The position numbers and the translations under genes were made by a program. A stretch of 44,127 nucleotides of DNA from an uncultured bacterium (GTDB taxonomy: Bacteria > Verrucomicrobiota > Kiritimatiellia > RFP12 > UBA1067): contig CADCOC010000013.1 in the NCBI GenBank assembly GCA_902802945.1, forward strand, positions 1 through 44,127, in the 5' to 3' direction. Below are positions 9,432 to 18,121 of the stretch, in pieces; the first letter of the stretch is position 1, and each line of letters begins with the position of its first letter. A model generated the notes under the pieces. The model ran no database searches. It was not told where the DNA came from and saw only the letters and a program-made list of their open reading frames with translations.

Positions 9432-10385
9432 ATGAATAGACGAGATTTTTTGAAGGGCGGAGCCGTGGCCGGGATGGCCGCTGCCTGCCTGTCCGCGCGT
9501 GGCGAGGGTTGCTGCAGCGGTATGCCGAAGCTGACGCCGCCTGCAAAGCCCGCGCAGTTGAACCTTTGCCTCCAGTGGGGCGGAATCCCCGTGCGCGACG
9601 ACGTGAACGAGAAGCTGGACTTCCTTTCCGCGAACGGCTTCCAGGCCGTTGAGACGCCGTCTGGCCTCGGCTGGCTGCGCGAGAAGGGCCTCAAGGTCGC
9701 CGAAGGCGCGAAGAAACGCGGCCTCATGCTCACGACGGCGTGCGGCCCCTCCCGCTTTGACTACGCCGACAAGGCGAAGAACGACGCCGAGGTGGCGAAG
9801 TTCATGCCCATCCTGGAGATCCTCGGCGAGATGAAGAGCGTGGGCCTCATCATCTGTCCGGCGCGCGGGAGACCCGAGGTGGGCCTCAAGGAGCTTCGCG
9901 CCGACTTCGTGGAGAACACGGGCAAGCGCCTTGCCGAGAAGGCCGCCGCATGCGGTACGGACATCGTTCTGGAGCCGCTCCGCCGCGGCGAGACGCCGTT
10001 CCTCCGACAGGTGTCCGACGGCGCGAAGATGGCGCAGGAGATCGGCAAGGGCTGTAAGGTGATGGGCGACTTCTGGCACATGCGCTGGGAGGAACCGAAC
10101 TTCTTCGCGGCGTTCGTGGCGGCGGGCCCGCTGCTCGCGCACGTGCACATCGCCTCGCTTGCGACGCGCAAGATCCCGGGTTCGGACGGCGCGGCCGACA
10201 ATTACGTGGACGGCTTCAAGGGGCTGAAGTTCATCGGCTACCGCGGGGCGGTGTCGGTGGAGGCCGGCTTCAAGGAGATCGGCCGCAACGAGAAGAACAA
10301 GCCCACCTATCCCGACAACGCCGGCAAACGCGACATCCTCGTGAAGATGTCCGCCATGCTGCGCCGCCAGTGGGAAGAGGCGTAA
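9432..10385 (+). CDS. Tat-exported TIM-barrel protein, sugar phosphate isomerase/epimerase-like
   Basis: 317 residues from the ATG at 9432, which has AGGAG six bases upstream; the frame is open further upstream but without a comparable start. The N-terminus MNRRDFLKGG followed by a hydrophobic Ala-rich stretch is a twin-arginine export signal. The remainder looks like a xylose-isomerase-like (AP endonuclease 2) barrel, with the segments MGDFWHMRW, AHVHIA and VSVEAGF giving His/Asp/Glu residues in the order expected for metal ligands. The probable role is isomerisation or epimerisation of a sugar or sugar acid in the periplasm; the substrate cannot be read. A Gfo/Idh/MocA gene with the same type of signal follows, a common pairing in PVC genomes. 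Confidence 0.8.
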   Translation: MNRRDFLKGGAVAGMAAACLSARGEGCCSGMPKLTPPAKPAQLNLCLQWGGIPVRDDVNEKLDFLSANGFQAVETPSGLGWLREKGLKVAEGAKKRGLMLTTACGPSRFDYADKAKNDAEVAKFMPILEILGEMKSVGLIICPARGRPEVGLKELRADFVENTGKRLAEKAAACGTDIVLEPLRRGETPFLRQVSDGAKMAQEIGKGCKVMGDFWHMRWEEPNFFAAFVAAGPLLAHVHIASLATRKIPGSDGAADNYVDGFKGLKFIGYRGAVSVEAGFKEIGRNEKNKPTYPDNAGKRDILVKMSAMLRRQWEEA

Positions 10386-10407
10386 GTTAGTGGCTAGTGA
10401 AAATGGT

Positions 10408-10482
10408 AGGACAAAGGACAGATGACAAAAGACAAAGGATTGTTTTTCAAGCCTTTGTCTGCTGTCCTTTGTCTTCTGTCCT
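10408..10482 (+). repeat. Long imperfect inverted repeat of low-complexity words
   Basis: Two 31-base arms (10408-10438 and 10452-10482) match at about 25 positions as reverse complements around a 13-base loop. The arms are built of repeated ACAAAGGACAG-like words, and a third partial copy (CTTCTGTCCTAAAA) follows near 10505. The region fills most of the 162-base gap between the two Tat-enzyme genes. It may act as an attenuator or terminator, but it belongs to the word-like intergenic class described in the findings. Confidence 0.6.
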
Positions 10483-10547
10483 AAAATCTTAAAATCAAAA
10501 CCAGTCTTCTGTCCTAAAACTTTAAAAACCCAAAAAGGAAAAAGCAA

Positions 10548-11900
10548 ATGAATCGTAGAGACTTCCTCAAGGTTGGCGCTGCCGCAGCGGTGAGCGCGCC
10601 GGCAATCGTCAAGGCCGAGGGCGCGCCGCGCGTCTTCAAGGTGGGCATCGTGGGATGCGGCGGACGCGGCAACGGTGCCCTCGGCGACATCCACAAGGCC
10701 GCCGAGCTGTTGTGTAAAGAAGGTTGTAACGTGCAGATCAAGGTCGTGGCGGCGGCCGACTTCTTCGTCGAGAAGGCGAAGAAGGTCGCGCAGCGTTTCG
10801 GCTTCGACGAGAAGTTCGCGTTCGGCGGCGCGTGCGGCTACAAGCAGGTGATGGCGAGCGATGCGGACATCGTGATCCTCACCACGCCTCTCGCGTTCCG
10901 TCCCGTGCACACGATGGCGGCCGTGCAGGCCGGCAAGCACGTGTTCGCCGAAAAGGGCGTGGCGGTTGACGGTCCGGGCGTACGCCTGATGATCGCCGCC
11001 TCGAAGCTCGCCCGCGAGAAGGGGCTCACGATCGTAGCCGGCACGCAGCGCCGCCACTCGCGCAACTACCGTCTGATCGCGGACGCGCTCCAGAAGGGGA
11101 TCGTCAGCCCGATCATCGGCGGCAACGTGTACTGGAACGGAGCGGTGCCGTGGGTGCGCCCGCGCGCGGCGGGTATGAGCAATGCGGAGTACCTCTGCAA
11201 CAACTGGCTCAACTTCACGGAGCTCTCGGGCGATCACATCTGCGAGCAGCACGTCCACAACATCGACATCGCGAACTGGTACATCGGGCGTTATCCGAAG
11301 AGCGCTCTCGGCTTCGGTGCGCGCATGCGCCGCGTCTCGGGCAACCAGTACGACTTCTTCAGCGTTGACTTCGACTACGGCGAAGGCGTCCACATCCACT
11401 CGATGTGCCGTCAGATCGACGGCTGCTCGGGCGGCGGCGTGGGCGAGGTGTTCCGCACCAAGGACTCCGTGATCTCCGCCGGACACGCCGTGCGCATGCT
11501 CGGCACCAACAAGAAGCTCGAGCTTTCCGGCGATTTCAAGGAAGGCAGCCCCACCACGATCGAGCACTGGGACCTCCTGCGTTCCATCATGAAGATCGGC
11601 CCCTACTTCAACGAGGGCGAGCAGGTCGCGATGTCCACCGCCTGCGCGATCATCGGCCGCATCTCCTGCTACACGGGCCAGATCGTCTCCATGGCGTCGC
11701 TTATCTCCGACGAGAACAGCAAGTACTACAACATGGAGTGCCTGCCGCGCGCGACTGATTTCGAGAAGGGCGAGGTGCCCATGCCGGCGAACGGCGACAA
11801 CGAGTGGTCGCTGCCCGGGCGTCCGTGGCGCGGCCTCCAGAAGGACACGCCCACGACGAACAAGGCAACCCAGGGCGCTCCGCTTGGATATAGTGTATAA
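10548..11900 (+). CDS. Tat-exported Gfo/Idh/MocA family oxidoreductase
   Basis: 450 residues, start supported by AAAAAGGAAA upstream. The Tat signal MNRRDFLKVG is followed by a hydrophobic segment ending near KAEG. The Rossmann motif GIVGCGGRG binds NAD(P). The family EKP motif appears as AEKGVAV, with Gly in place of Pro. The second-domain segment GDHICEQHVHNIDIANW carries the His residues usually placed at the active site. Known relatives oxidise, reduce or isomerise sugars and inositols, and some exported ones act as glycosidases of the GH109 type. Substrate unknown; the partner is probably the adjacent TIM-barrel enzyme. Confidence 0.85.
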   Translation: MNRRDFLKVGAAAAVSAPAIVKAEGAPRVFKVGIVGCGGRGNGALGDIHKAAELLCKEGCNVQIKVVAAADFFVEKAKKVAQRFGFDEKFAFGGACGYKQVMASDADIVILTTPLAFRPVHTMAAVQAGKHVFAEKGVAVDGPGVRLMIAASKLAREKGLTIVAGTQRRHSRNYRLIADALQKGIVSPIIGGNVYWNGAVPWVRPRAAGMSNAEYLCNNWLNFTELSGDHICEQHVHNIDIANWYIGRYPKSALGFGARMRRVSGNQYDFFSVDFDYGEGVHIHSMCRQIDGCSGGGVGEVFRTKDSVISAGHAVRMLGTNKKLELSGDFKEGSPTTIEHWDLLRSIMKIGPYFNEGEQVAMSTACAIIGRISCYTGQIVSMASLISDENSKYYNMECLPRATDFEKGEVPMPANGDNEWSLPGRPWRGLQKDTPTTNKATQGAPLGYSV

Positions 11901-11955
11901 GTGATAGTGAATAGTGAATAGGTGAGGATGAGTAGAGGAGAGTTGAGAAAGGAAG

Positions 11956-13308
11956 ATGATTGATTCGGTTTGGCTGAAGGCACGCGCCGACGACGTGCGG
12001 CGCGTGGACGCGATCGACCCCGCGCTGTACCAGAAGTACGGCGTGAAGCGCGGGCTTCGCAACGCGGACGGCACGGGCGTGTTGGTGGGCTTGACGACCA
12101 TCGGCAACGTCCACGGCTACGTCGTCTCGGAAGGTGAGAAGCTGCCCGTCCCCGGACAGCTCTTCTACCGGGGCGTGGACGTAGTCGACCTCGTCCGTGC
12201 CTGCGAACGCGAGAAGCGCTTCGGGTTCGAGGAATGCGCCTACCTGCTGCTCTTCGGCGAGCTGCCCACGACGGCGCAACTCGCGGAGTGGCAGGAGCTG
12301 CTAGCCGAACATCGTCGTCTCCCCGACGGCTTCAAGGAGAAGGCGATTGTGCACGCGCCGGGTATGGACCTCATGAACTCCATCGCCCGCGCGGTGCTGA
12401 CCGCCTACACCTACGATACCACACCCGACCTCCTCGACATCGAGACGAACCTCCGCCAGGCCGTGGAGCTGATCGCGGGCTTTCCCACGATCGCCGCCTA
12501 CGCCTACCAGGCCAAGGCTCACTACCACCTCGGGCGTGCGCTGATGATGCGCTACCCCGATCCCACGCACGGCACGGCGGAAAACGTCCTCACGCTCATT
12601 CGCGAGAGCGGCACCTACACGCAGCTCGAGGCCGAGACGCTCGACCTCGCGCTCATCCTCCACGCCGAACACGGCGGCGGCAACAACTCGAGCTTCGTGA
12701 CGCACGTCATCACCTCCTCGTTCTCGGACATGTACTCCACCGTGGCCGCCGCTACGCTCTCCCTCAAGGGCAGCCGTCATGGCGGCGCGAACCTCCGCAC
12801 GATGCGCCAGATGGCGGAAATGAAGCGGAACATCCGCACGTGGACCGACCATGGCGAGGTGGCCGACTACATCGCCAAGATCGTGCGCCGCGAGGCGGGC
12901 GACGGCACGGGACTCGTCTACGGACTCGGCCATGCCGTGTACACCATTTCCGATCCGCGCGCGCAGCTCCTCAAGGAAAAGGCGAAGATGCTCGCCGAGG
13001 CGAACGACCGCATGGACGAATTCGCCCTCTACGATGCGATCGAGACGCTGGGCCCCGGCATCATCCGGCAGGTCCATCCCTCTGCGCGCGAGGTGTGCGC
13101 GAACGTGGACCTCTACAGCGGGTTCGTGTACGACATGCTCGGCATCCCGCAGGACCTCTACACGCCGCTCTTCGCCGTCGGTCGCGTCGTCGGCTGGTGC
13201 GCGCACCGCATGGAGGAACTCGTGAACGGCGGTCCGATCATCCGTCCCGCCTACAAGCCGGTTTACAAGCGGGAACGTCCCTACGAACCGATGGAGGTGC
13301 GCGGGTGA
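11956..13308 (+). CDS. gltA: Citrate synthase
   Basis: 450 residues, start preceded by GAAAGGAAG. It condenses oxaloacetate and acetyl-CoA to citrate in the cytoplasm. The conserved segments are the HAEHGGGNNSSF region (His236/His239), SRHGGAN with His275, and NVDLYSGFVY with Asp385, which match the two catalytic His and one catalytic Asp of the family. Sequence around these sites resembles bacterial enzymes with a GGGNNSS-type loop more than the E. coli type. A methylcitrate synthase role cannot be excluded. The stop codon overlaps the GTG start of the next gene (GTGA). Confidence 0.88.
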   Translation: MIDSVWLKARADDVRRVDAIDPALYQKYGVKRGLRNADGTGVLVGLTTIGNVHGYVVSEGEKLPVPGQLFYRGVDVVDLVRACEREKRFGFEECAYLLLFGELPTTAQLAEWQELLAEHRRLPDGFKEKAIVHAPGMDLMNSIARAVLTAYTYDTTPDLLDIETNLRQAVELIAGFPTIAAYAYQAKAHYHLGRALMMRYPDPTHGTAENVLTLIRESGTYTQLEAETLDLALILHAEHGGGNNSSFVTHVITSSFSDMYSTVAAATLSLKGSRHGGANLRTMRQMAEMKRNIRTWTDHGEVADYIAKIVRREAGDGTGLVYGLGHAVYTISDPRAQLLKEKAKMLAEANDRMDEFALYDAIETLGPGIIRQVHPSAREVCANVDLYSGFVYDMLGIPQDLYTPLFAVGRVVGWCAHRMEELVNGGPIIRPAYKPVYKRERPYEPMEVRG

Positions 13309-14588
13309 CCGCTGCCGCTGAGGGCGTGGTGCCACCGGGACGGGTCTTTTCCGTCACGGCGCTTACGCAGTCTATCCGCAAGAACCTCCTCTCCAACAAC
13401 GCGAAGCTCGCCGATGTCTGGATTGAGGGCGAGATCTCCGGCAACAAAATCTACAGTTCAGGGCACCGCTACTTCGCGTTGAAGGACGCGAACGCGACGA
13501 TTTCCTGCGTGCTTTTCGCCTTCAACGTGGGTGCCTGCGACGAGGGATTCCGTGCGGCGCTCCGTCAGGGCGAGTCGTCGGTGGACGGCCTCAAGGTGCA
13601 GGCGCAGGGCGAACTCGACCTCAACATGTCGCGTGGGCAGTACTCCTTCAAGGTGAAGCGTCTACGTATCGCGGGCCAGGGCGACAAGATGGCGGCCTTC
13701 AATGCCTTGAAGGCGAAGCTGGAGGCCGAGGGACTCAACAAGCTTGACCATCCCAACTTGCGGCGTCCGCTGCCGTTCCTCCCGCACCGCATCGCCATCG
13801 TCACATCGCCCTCTGGTGCGGTGATCCACGACATGTGTACCGTCCTCACGCGCCGATTCCCCAACCTTGAGATACGGCTCTTCCCCGTGAAGGTGCAGGG
13901 CGAGGGCGCGGTAACGGAAATCGTGGGCGGCATCGAGTTCTTCAACACGAGCGCGTGGGTGCCCGACGTGCTGATCGTCGGACGCGGCGGCGGGTCGGTG
14001 GAAGACCTCTGGGCCTTCAACGAGGAACCCGTCGTGCGGGCCGTCGCCGCGTCGCGCATTCCCGTAATCAGCGCCGTGGGACACGAGTCCGATACGACGC
14101 TCTGCGATTACGTGGCGGACCTCCGCGCCGGTACGCCGTCCATCGCCGCCGAGCGTGCCGTCCCCGTGAAGGCGGAGCTCGTGGCGCGCGTGCAGGAGCT
14201 CTCGGCGCGCCTTGAGAAGGCGCCCCAGCAGGCGTACGAATCGCTCGCGCAGCACATCGACGACCTTTCGTTCCGCCTCGGCGCTCACTTGAAGGAGGTC
14301 GCAGCCGTGTTTGAACGCCGCCTCCAGCGAGTGGCGTTGCGTCTTGACCCCGCGATGGCATCGGCCTACCAGCGTGCGGAGAGCCGTCTGAAAACGGCCG
14401 CCGCAGGCCTGCGCCACCTTTCGCCGTACGGTGTGCTGGAACGCGGCTATTCGATTACGCTCAATGCCGAGGGACGCGTGGTGCGCGGCGTGGATGGTCT
14501 TGCGCCGGGCACGCGTCTCATGACGCGCCTTGCGGACGGTACGGCAACGTCGGTGGTCGAGACGATTTCACGGGAGGGCGCGGCATGA
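13305..14588 (+). CDS. xseA: Exodeoxyribonuclease VII large subunit
   Basis: 427 residues from the GTG at 13305, which overlaps the citrate synthase stop by four bases; E. coli XseA has 456. The N-terminal OB-fold includes VWIEGEISG and GHRYFALKD. The catalytic domain shows ALPFLPHRIAIVTSPSGAV-like sequence, GRGGGSVEDLWAFNEE, ISAVGHESDTTL and DLRAGTPSIAAE, all hallmarks of the family. The C-terminal end LERGYSI and later the basic tail are also typical. The complex degrades single-stranded DNA. The small subunit gene xseB is not in the window and there is no candidate next to this gene. Confidence 0.92.
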   Translation: MTAAAEGVVPPGRVFSVTALTQSIRKNLLSNNAKLADVWIEGEISGNKIYSSGHRYFALKDANATISCVLFAFNVGACDEGFRAALRQGESSVDGLKVQAQGELDLNMSRGQYSFKVKRLRIAGQGDKMAAFNALKAKLEAEGLNKLDHPNLRRPLPFLPHRIAIVTSPSGAVIHDMCTVLTRRFPNLEIRLFPVKVQGEGAVTEIVGGIEFFNTSAWVPDVLIVGRGGGSVEDLWAFNEEPVVRAVAASRIPVISAVGHESDTTLCDYVADLRAGTPSIAAERAVPVKAELVARVQELSARLEKAPQQAYESLAQHIDDLSFRLGAHLKEVAAVFERRLQRVALRLDPAMASAYQRAESRLKTAAAGLRHLSPYGVLERGYSITLNAEGRVVRGVDGLAPGTRLMTRLADGTATSVVETISREGAA

Positions 14589-15397
14589 TGAACCCACTGA
14601 AATGGCTTGCCTCGCTTTTCGGGCGCGGGAATGTGATGCAGGGACCGCTGCGCTTCGACGTGGCGGCTACGACCGACCGCGGGCTTGTGCGTACTGAAAA
14701 CGAAGATTCCTACCTGATGCGCAAGGAAGATTTCTTTCTCGCCGTCGCGGATGGCATGGGCGGCGGGGCGGATGGTGCGCTCGCGAGCTCGTGGGTCTGC
14801 GAGGCGTTGACAGGCTTGCTGGCGACACCGTCAGAGGGGTTCCGCGAGCGCGTTAAAGGCGCTGGTGTCGCGCTTGAGGCGGCCAACGCGCGCATCCGCG
14901 AGTACATGAAGGAGCGCGGAATCAAGATGATGGGGTCCACGGCGGCGATGCTGCTGGCGGATCCGGCGCGTCCCTCGCGCGGAGTGATCGCGCACGTGGG
15001 CGACAGCCGCATCTACAGGTGGCGGAAGGGGAAGGGCATTCAGCTTACGCGCGACCACACGGTTGGCGACGAGCTCGGCCGCGCGCATCTCAATGCGGCG
15101 GACGCGGCTGCACTGAAGAGCCGAAAGAACCCGCTATCGCACATCCTCACGCGAGCCGTCGGAACGGGGTTCAAGGTACGCGCCGAATGGCGGAAGATCG
15201 ATATCCGCGCCGGTGACCGTTATCTGCTCTGCACGGACGGCGTACACGACGTGCTGAGCAACGTGCAGGTGTCCGCTCTCCTCGGCAGCGCGAAAACACC
15301 AGCCGAAGTGTTGAGGGCGTTTGCGCGCGACGTGATCTCGTACGGCGCGCCCGACAACTACACGCTCGTCTGCGCGTTCGTGGAAAAAGACTTATGA
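14585..15397 (+). CDS. PP2C-family serine/threonine protein phosphatase
   Basis: 270 residues, starting with two Met codons (ATGATG) that overlap the xseA stop. Family motifs are in order: RTENEDS (Asp41), VADGMGG (Asp56), MGSTAA, HVGDSRIYR, LLCTDGVHD and GAPDNYT, giving the metal-binding aspartates of an active PP2C fold. There is no membrane segment, so it should be cytoplasmic and remove phosphate from Ser/Thr. No kinase partner lies nearby. Its gene overlaps both neighbours, so it is translated with XseA and the sugar kinase. Confidence 0.9.
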   Translation: MMNPLKWLASLFGRGNVMQGPLRFDVAATTDRGLVRTENEDSYLMRKEDFFLAVADGMGGGADGALASSWVCEALTGLLATPSEGFRERVKGAGVALEAANARIREYMKERGIKMMGSTAAMLLADPARPSRGVIAHVGDSRIYRWRKGKGIQLTRDHTVGDELGRAHLNAADAAALKSRKNPLSHILTRAVGTGFKVRAEWRKIDIRAGDRYLLCTDGVHDVLSNVQVSALLGSAKTPAEVLRAFARDVISYGAPDNYTLVCAFVEKDL

Positions 15398-16926
15398 AAA
15401 ACTACATACTTGCGCATGATCTCGGCACGAGCGGCAACAAAGCCGTCCTGTACGCTGCCGACGGCACGGCGCGCGGAAGCGTGCTCGCCACGTACGGCAC
15501 GCGTTTCTTCAACGGCTGCTGGGCGGAGCAAAACCCAGACGACTGGTGGAAAGCCGTGTGCGATTCCACGCGCCAGCTGCTTGAAAGCGCGCGCGTGGAC
15601 CCGCGCGACGTGGCCGCCGTGGCGTTGAGCGGGCAGATGATGGGCTGCACGCCCGTGGACGCGACGGGGCAGGCGCTCCGGCCGTCCATGCTCTACTGTG
15701 ACCAGCGCGCCTCCGCCGAGGCGGACACCATCCTCGCGCGAATGCCGCTCGAGCGCTTCTACAAGATCGTTGGACACCGCGTGAGCGCGTCCTACACGCT
15801 TGAAAAGCTCATGTGGTTGCGCGCGAACGAACCGGAGGTTTTCGCGAAGACGGCGAAGACGCTCTGCGCGAAGGACTACGTGAACTTCCGCCTCACGGGA
15901 CGCATGGCCACGGACTATTCCGATGCAAGTGGCACAAACGCCTTCGACATCAACACGTTCAAATGGTCGGATGAGGTACTGTCCTGCGCCGAGATTCCGC
16001 TGTCGCTTTTCCCCGAGGTGCTTCCGTCAACGGAAATCCTGGGCGGCGTGACAGCCGAGGCCGCGGCGGCGACGGGTCTGCTTGAGGGCACGCCGGTGGC
16101 GGTTGGCGGCGGCGACGGCAGCGCGGCTGGCGTGGGCGTGGGGTGCGTGCGCCCCGGTTCGGCGTACAACTGCATGGGTTCGTCGAGTTGGATCGCTCTT
16201 ACGGTGAAAGAACCGGTGGTGGACCCCGAGATGCGCACGATGAACTGGGCGCACTGCGTGCCGGGTTATCTGCATCCGTCGGGCACGATGCAGACTGCGG
16301 GGTCCAGTTTCAAGTGGCTCGCAGAACAGCTGTGCGTGGAGGAAGCGGCCGAGGCCGCGCGCACGGGTGGATCGAAGTACGCGCTCATCGACGCAAAGGC
16401 GGCGACTTCGCCCGTTGGCGCAAACGGCGTCCTGTTCCTGCCGTACATGCTGGGCGAGCGCACGCCGTGGTGGAATCCCGACGCGCGGGGCGCGTTCATC
16501 GGTTTGAACCTCGCGAACACGCGCGCCGACATGATGCGCGCCGTCCTTGAGGGCGTGGCGATGAACCTGGGGTACATCGTGGACATCTTCCGTGACGGCG
16601 GCGTGTCCTTCGACGACGGTCTTCGAATCATCGGCGGCGGCGCGCAGAGCCGCGTGCTGAGGCAAATCCTCGCGGATGCGTGCGGCTGTCCGGTGCATAC
16701 GCTTCAGTCCACGGCTGAGGCCACGTCTATGGGCGCCGCCATCATCGGCGGCGTGGCGTGCGGGATGTTCAAGGATTTCAACGTCGTGGATGATCTGCTC
16801 AAGACCGCCGAGACGGTGCAGCCGGATCCGAAGGATGCCCTATTCTACAAAGGCCGCACGCAGGTGCTTGTGAAGGCGTATCGCGCCCTTGTGGAAGTTT
16901 ATGGCGACCTCGCGTCGGGAAAGTGA
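15394..16926 (+). CDS. xylB: FGGY-family carbohydrate kinase, xylulokinase-like
   Basis: 510 residues, ATGA overlap with the phosphatase gene. The N-terminal ATPase-fold segment is HDLGTSGNKAV; ALSGQMMG and DQRA follow. The catalytic base is Asp241 in GGGDGSAAG, and the C-terminal phosphate-binding region has GGGAQSR and ATSMGAA. This arrangement matches D-xylulose kinases, which make xylulose 5-phosphate from ATP and D-xylulose. Close FGGY relatives act on other pentuloses, so the substrate is inferred. Support comes from the downstream polyol-type dehydrogenase and from a XylR-like regulator 8 kb away. Confidence 0.8.
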   Translation: MKNYILAHDLGTSGNKAVLYAADGTARGSVLATYGTRFFNGCWAEQNPDDWWKAVCDSTRQLLESARVDPRDVAAVALSGQMMGCTPVDATGQALRPSMLYCDQRASAEADTILARMPLERFYKIVGHRVSASYTLEKLMWLRANEPEVFAKTAKTLCAKDYVNFRLTGRMATDYSDASGTNAFDINTFKWSDEVLSCAEIPLSLFPEVLPSTEILGGVTAEAAAATGLLEGTPVAVGGGDGSAAGVGVGCVRPGSAYNCMGSSSWIALTVKEPVVDPEMRTMNWAHCVPGYLHPSGTMQTAGSSFKWLAEQLCVEEAAEAARTGGSKYALIDAKAATSPVGANGVLFLPYMLGERTPWWNPDARGAFIGLNLANTRADMMRAVLEGVAMNLGYIVDIFRDGGVSFDDGLRIIGGGAQSRVLRQILADACGCPVHTLQSTAEATSMGAAIIGGVACGMFKDFNVVDDLLKTAETVQPDPKDALFYKGRTQVLVKAYRALVEVYGDLASGK

Positions 16927-16939
16927 AAGGAAAAAGAAG

Positions 16940-17959
16940 ATGAAGGCGATGGTGATTCCCCGTCCGGGGATAATGGAAATACGCGACGTACCGACCCCGA
17001 AGCCGGGTCCGTACCAGGCGCTTGTGAAGACCGAGGTGATGGCGCTCTGTAACGCCACCGACCGCAAGCTCGTGGAAGGACACTTCCCGGGCATGGAGCA
17101 GTATCCGCTCGTGCTCGGACACGAAAACGCCGGTATCGTCGTTGAGGCGGGCGAAAAGGTGACGCAGTTCAAGCCCGGCGACAGGGTGATCGGCGGAATG
17201 GTGTTCGGTTTTGAGGGGACGGACCTCGCATCCGGCTGGGGTGGCTTCAGCGAATACGTGCTGGTGAACGACCACGACGCGATGGTGCGGGACGGCGTGG
17301 CCGACGCGGATCACGGGTGGTTCGAGTGCTACGAGATACAGCGCAAAGTGCCCGAGGGGGTGGAGCCCGATGCGGCCGCGCTCCTCTGCACGTGGCGCGA
17401 GGTGTACGGCGGCATCGGTGATTTCGGCATCCAGCCCGGAAACAAAATACTCATATACGGGGCGGGGCCGGTGGGCTTGAGCTTCGTCAAGTTCACGAAA
17501 CTCATGGGCGTCAAGTGGGTGGGGCTCGTCGACCCGCTTGCGAACAAGCGCGCCCTTGCCCTCAAAATGGGCGCGGACGCGGTATTTGCTCCGGAAGAGG
17601 TGAACTTTTCCACAGGTTCGTTCGACGTAATCGTCGACGCCGTCGGCAACGAGAAGATCGTGAACGCGGCTATCCCTATGATCAAGCTCGGCGGCACGAT
17701 CGGCGTGTACGGCGTGATCTCGCAGCCCACGCTCATGATTGAGAAGGGGAAGGGTCCGTACAACTTCAACCTCGTGATCCACCAGTGGCCCACGCGCTGG
17801 CGCGAGCGCATGGCGATGGAGCCGCTCTGCAAGTGGATCAAGGATGGGCGTCTGAGCGCGGACGAATTCGTGACGCACCGTTTCAAACTCTCCGAGCTCG
17901 ACAAGGCGCTCGCCGCCGTAAAGGCCGGCGAAGCGCTCAAGGTGATGATGAGGTTTTAG
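16940..17959 (+). CDS. Zinc-type medium-chain dehydrogenase, polyol (sorbitol/xylitol) type
   Basis: 339 residues from the ATG at 16940 with AAAGGAAAAAGAAG upstream. Catalytic zinc ligands are Cys37 (ALCNATD) and His61-Glu62 (GHEN). The cofactor site is GAGPVGLSF, with an Asp (VDPLANKR) at the end of the second strand that favours NAD over NADP. The four-cysteine structural zinc loop found in many relatives is absent; MVFGFEGTDLASGWG lies there instead. It probably oxidises a polyol to a ketose, for instance a pentitol to the xylulose used by the kinase encoded 13 bases upstream. The specific polyol is not readable. Confidence 0.8.
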   Translation: MKAMVIPRPGIMEIRDVPTPKPGPYQALVKTEVMALCNATDRKLVEGHFPGMEQYPLVLGHENAGIVVEAGEKVTQFKPGDRVIGGMVFGFEGTDLASGWGGFSEYVLVNDHDAMVRDGVADADHGWFECYEIQRKVPEGVEPDAAALLCTWREVYGGIGDFGIQPGNKILIYGAGPVGLSFVKFTKLMGVKWVGLVDPLANKRALALKMGADAVFAPEEVNFSTGSFDVIVDAVGNEKIVNAAIPMIKLGGTIGVYGVISQPTLMIEKGKGPYNFNLVIHQWPTRWRERMAMEPLCKWIKDGRLSADEFVTHRFKLSELDKALAAVKAGEALKVMMRF

Positions 17960-17983
17960 CGTGAAGGTAGGTGCAAAATCATA

Positions 17984-18086
17984 ATTGCTTTCGCTATTGG
18001 GAGATTAGGAGTCTCGGAGTTAAGGAGAATATTTTACAAATTCTCTAATTCTCCAAAACTCCAAGACTCCAAGCAGCGAAAGCAAT
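17984..18086 (+). repeat. Long hairpin between the dehydrogenase and deoC
   Basis: The outer arms 17984-17995 and 18075-18086 are perfect 12-base reverse complements. Inside them a GGAGTCTCGGAGTT-type arm pairs with an AATTCTCC/ACTCC arm at roughly 20 of 23 positions. The whole element is 103 bases long. It could end the upstream operon or process the transcript ahead of deoC. Its words belong to the same low-complexity class as other gaps here. Confidence 0.7.
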
Positions 18087-18121
18087 GAACGCATTCAAGA
18101 GGCAATTCAAGGAGAAAAGAA

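Noticed and set aside
10400..10545. Possible CRISPR array from repeated short words
   Set aside because: The words differ in length and spacing, no unique spacers are present and no cas gene is in the window.
9417..12107. 896-codon open frame on the minus strand opposite the two Tat-enzyme genes
   Set aside because: It is antisense to well-supported genes, has skewed His/Arg/Ala composition and reads through the low-complexity gap. It is a by-product of high GC content.
12234..13304. Open frame running into xseA from far upstream, which would give a 784-residue protein
   Set aside because: The first 357 codons lie inside the citrate synthase gene in another register and are Arg/Pro/His-rich with no motif. 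The xseA start is placed at the GTG at 13305.
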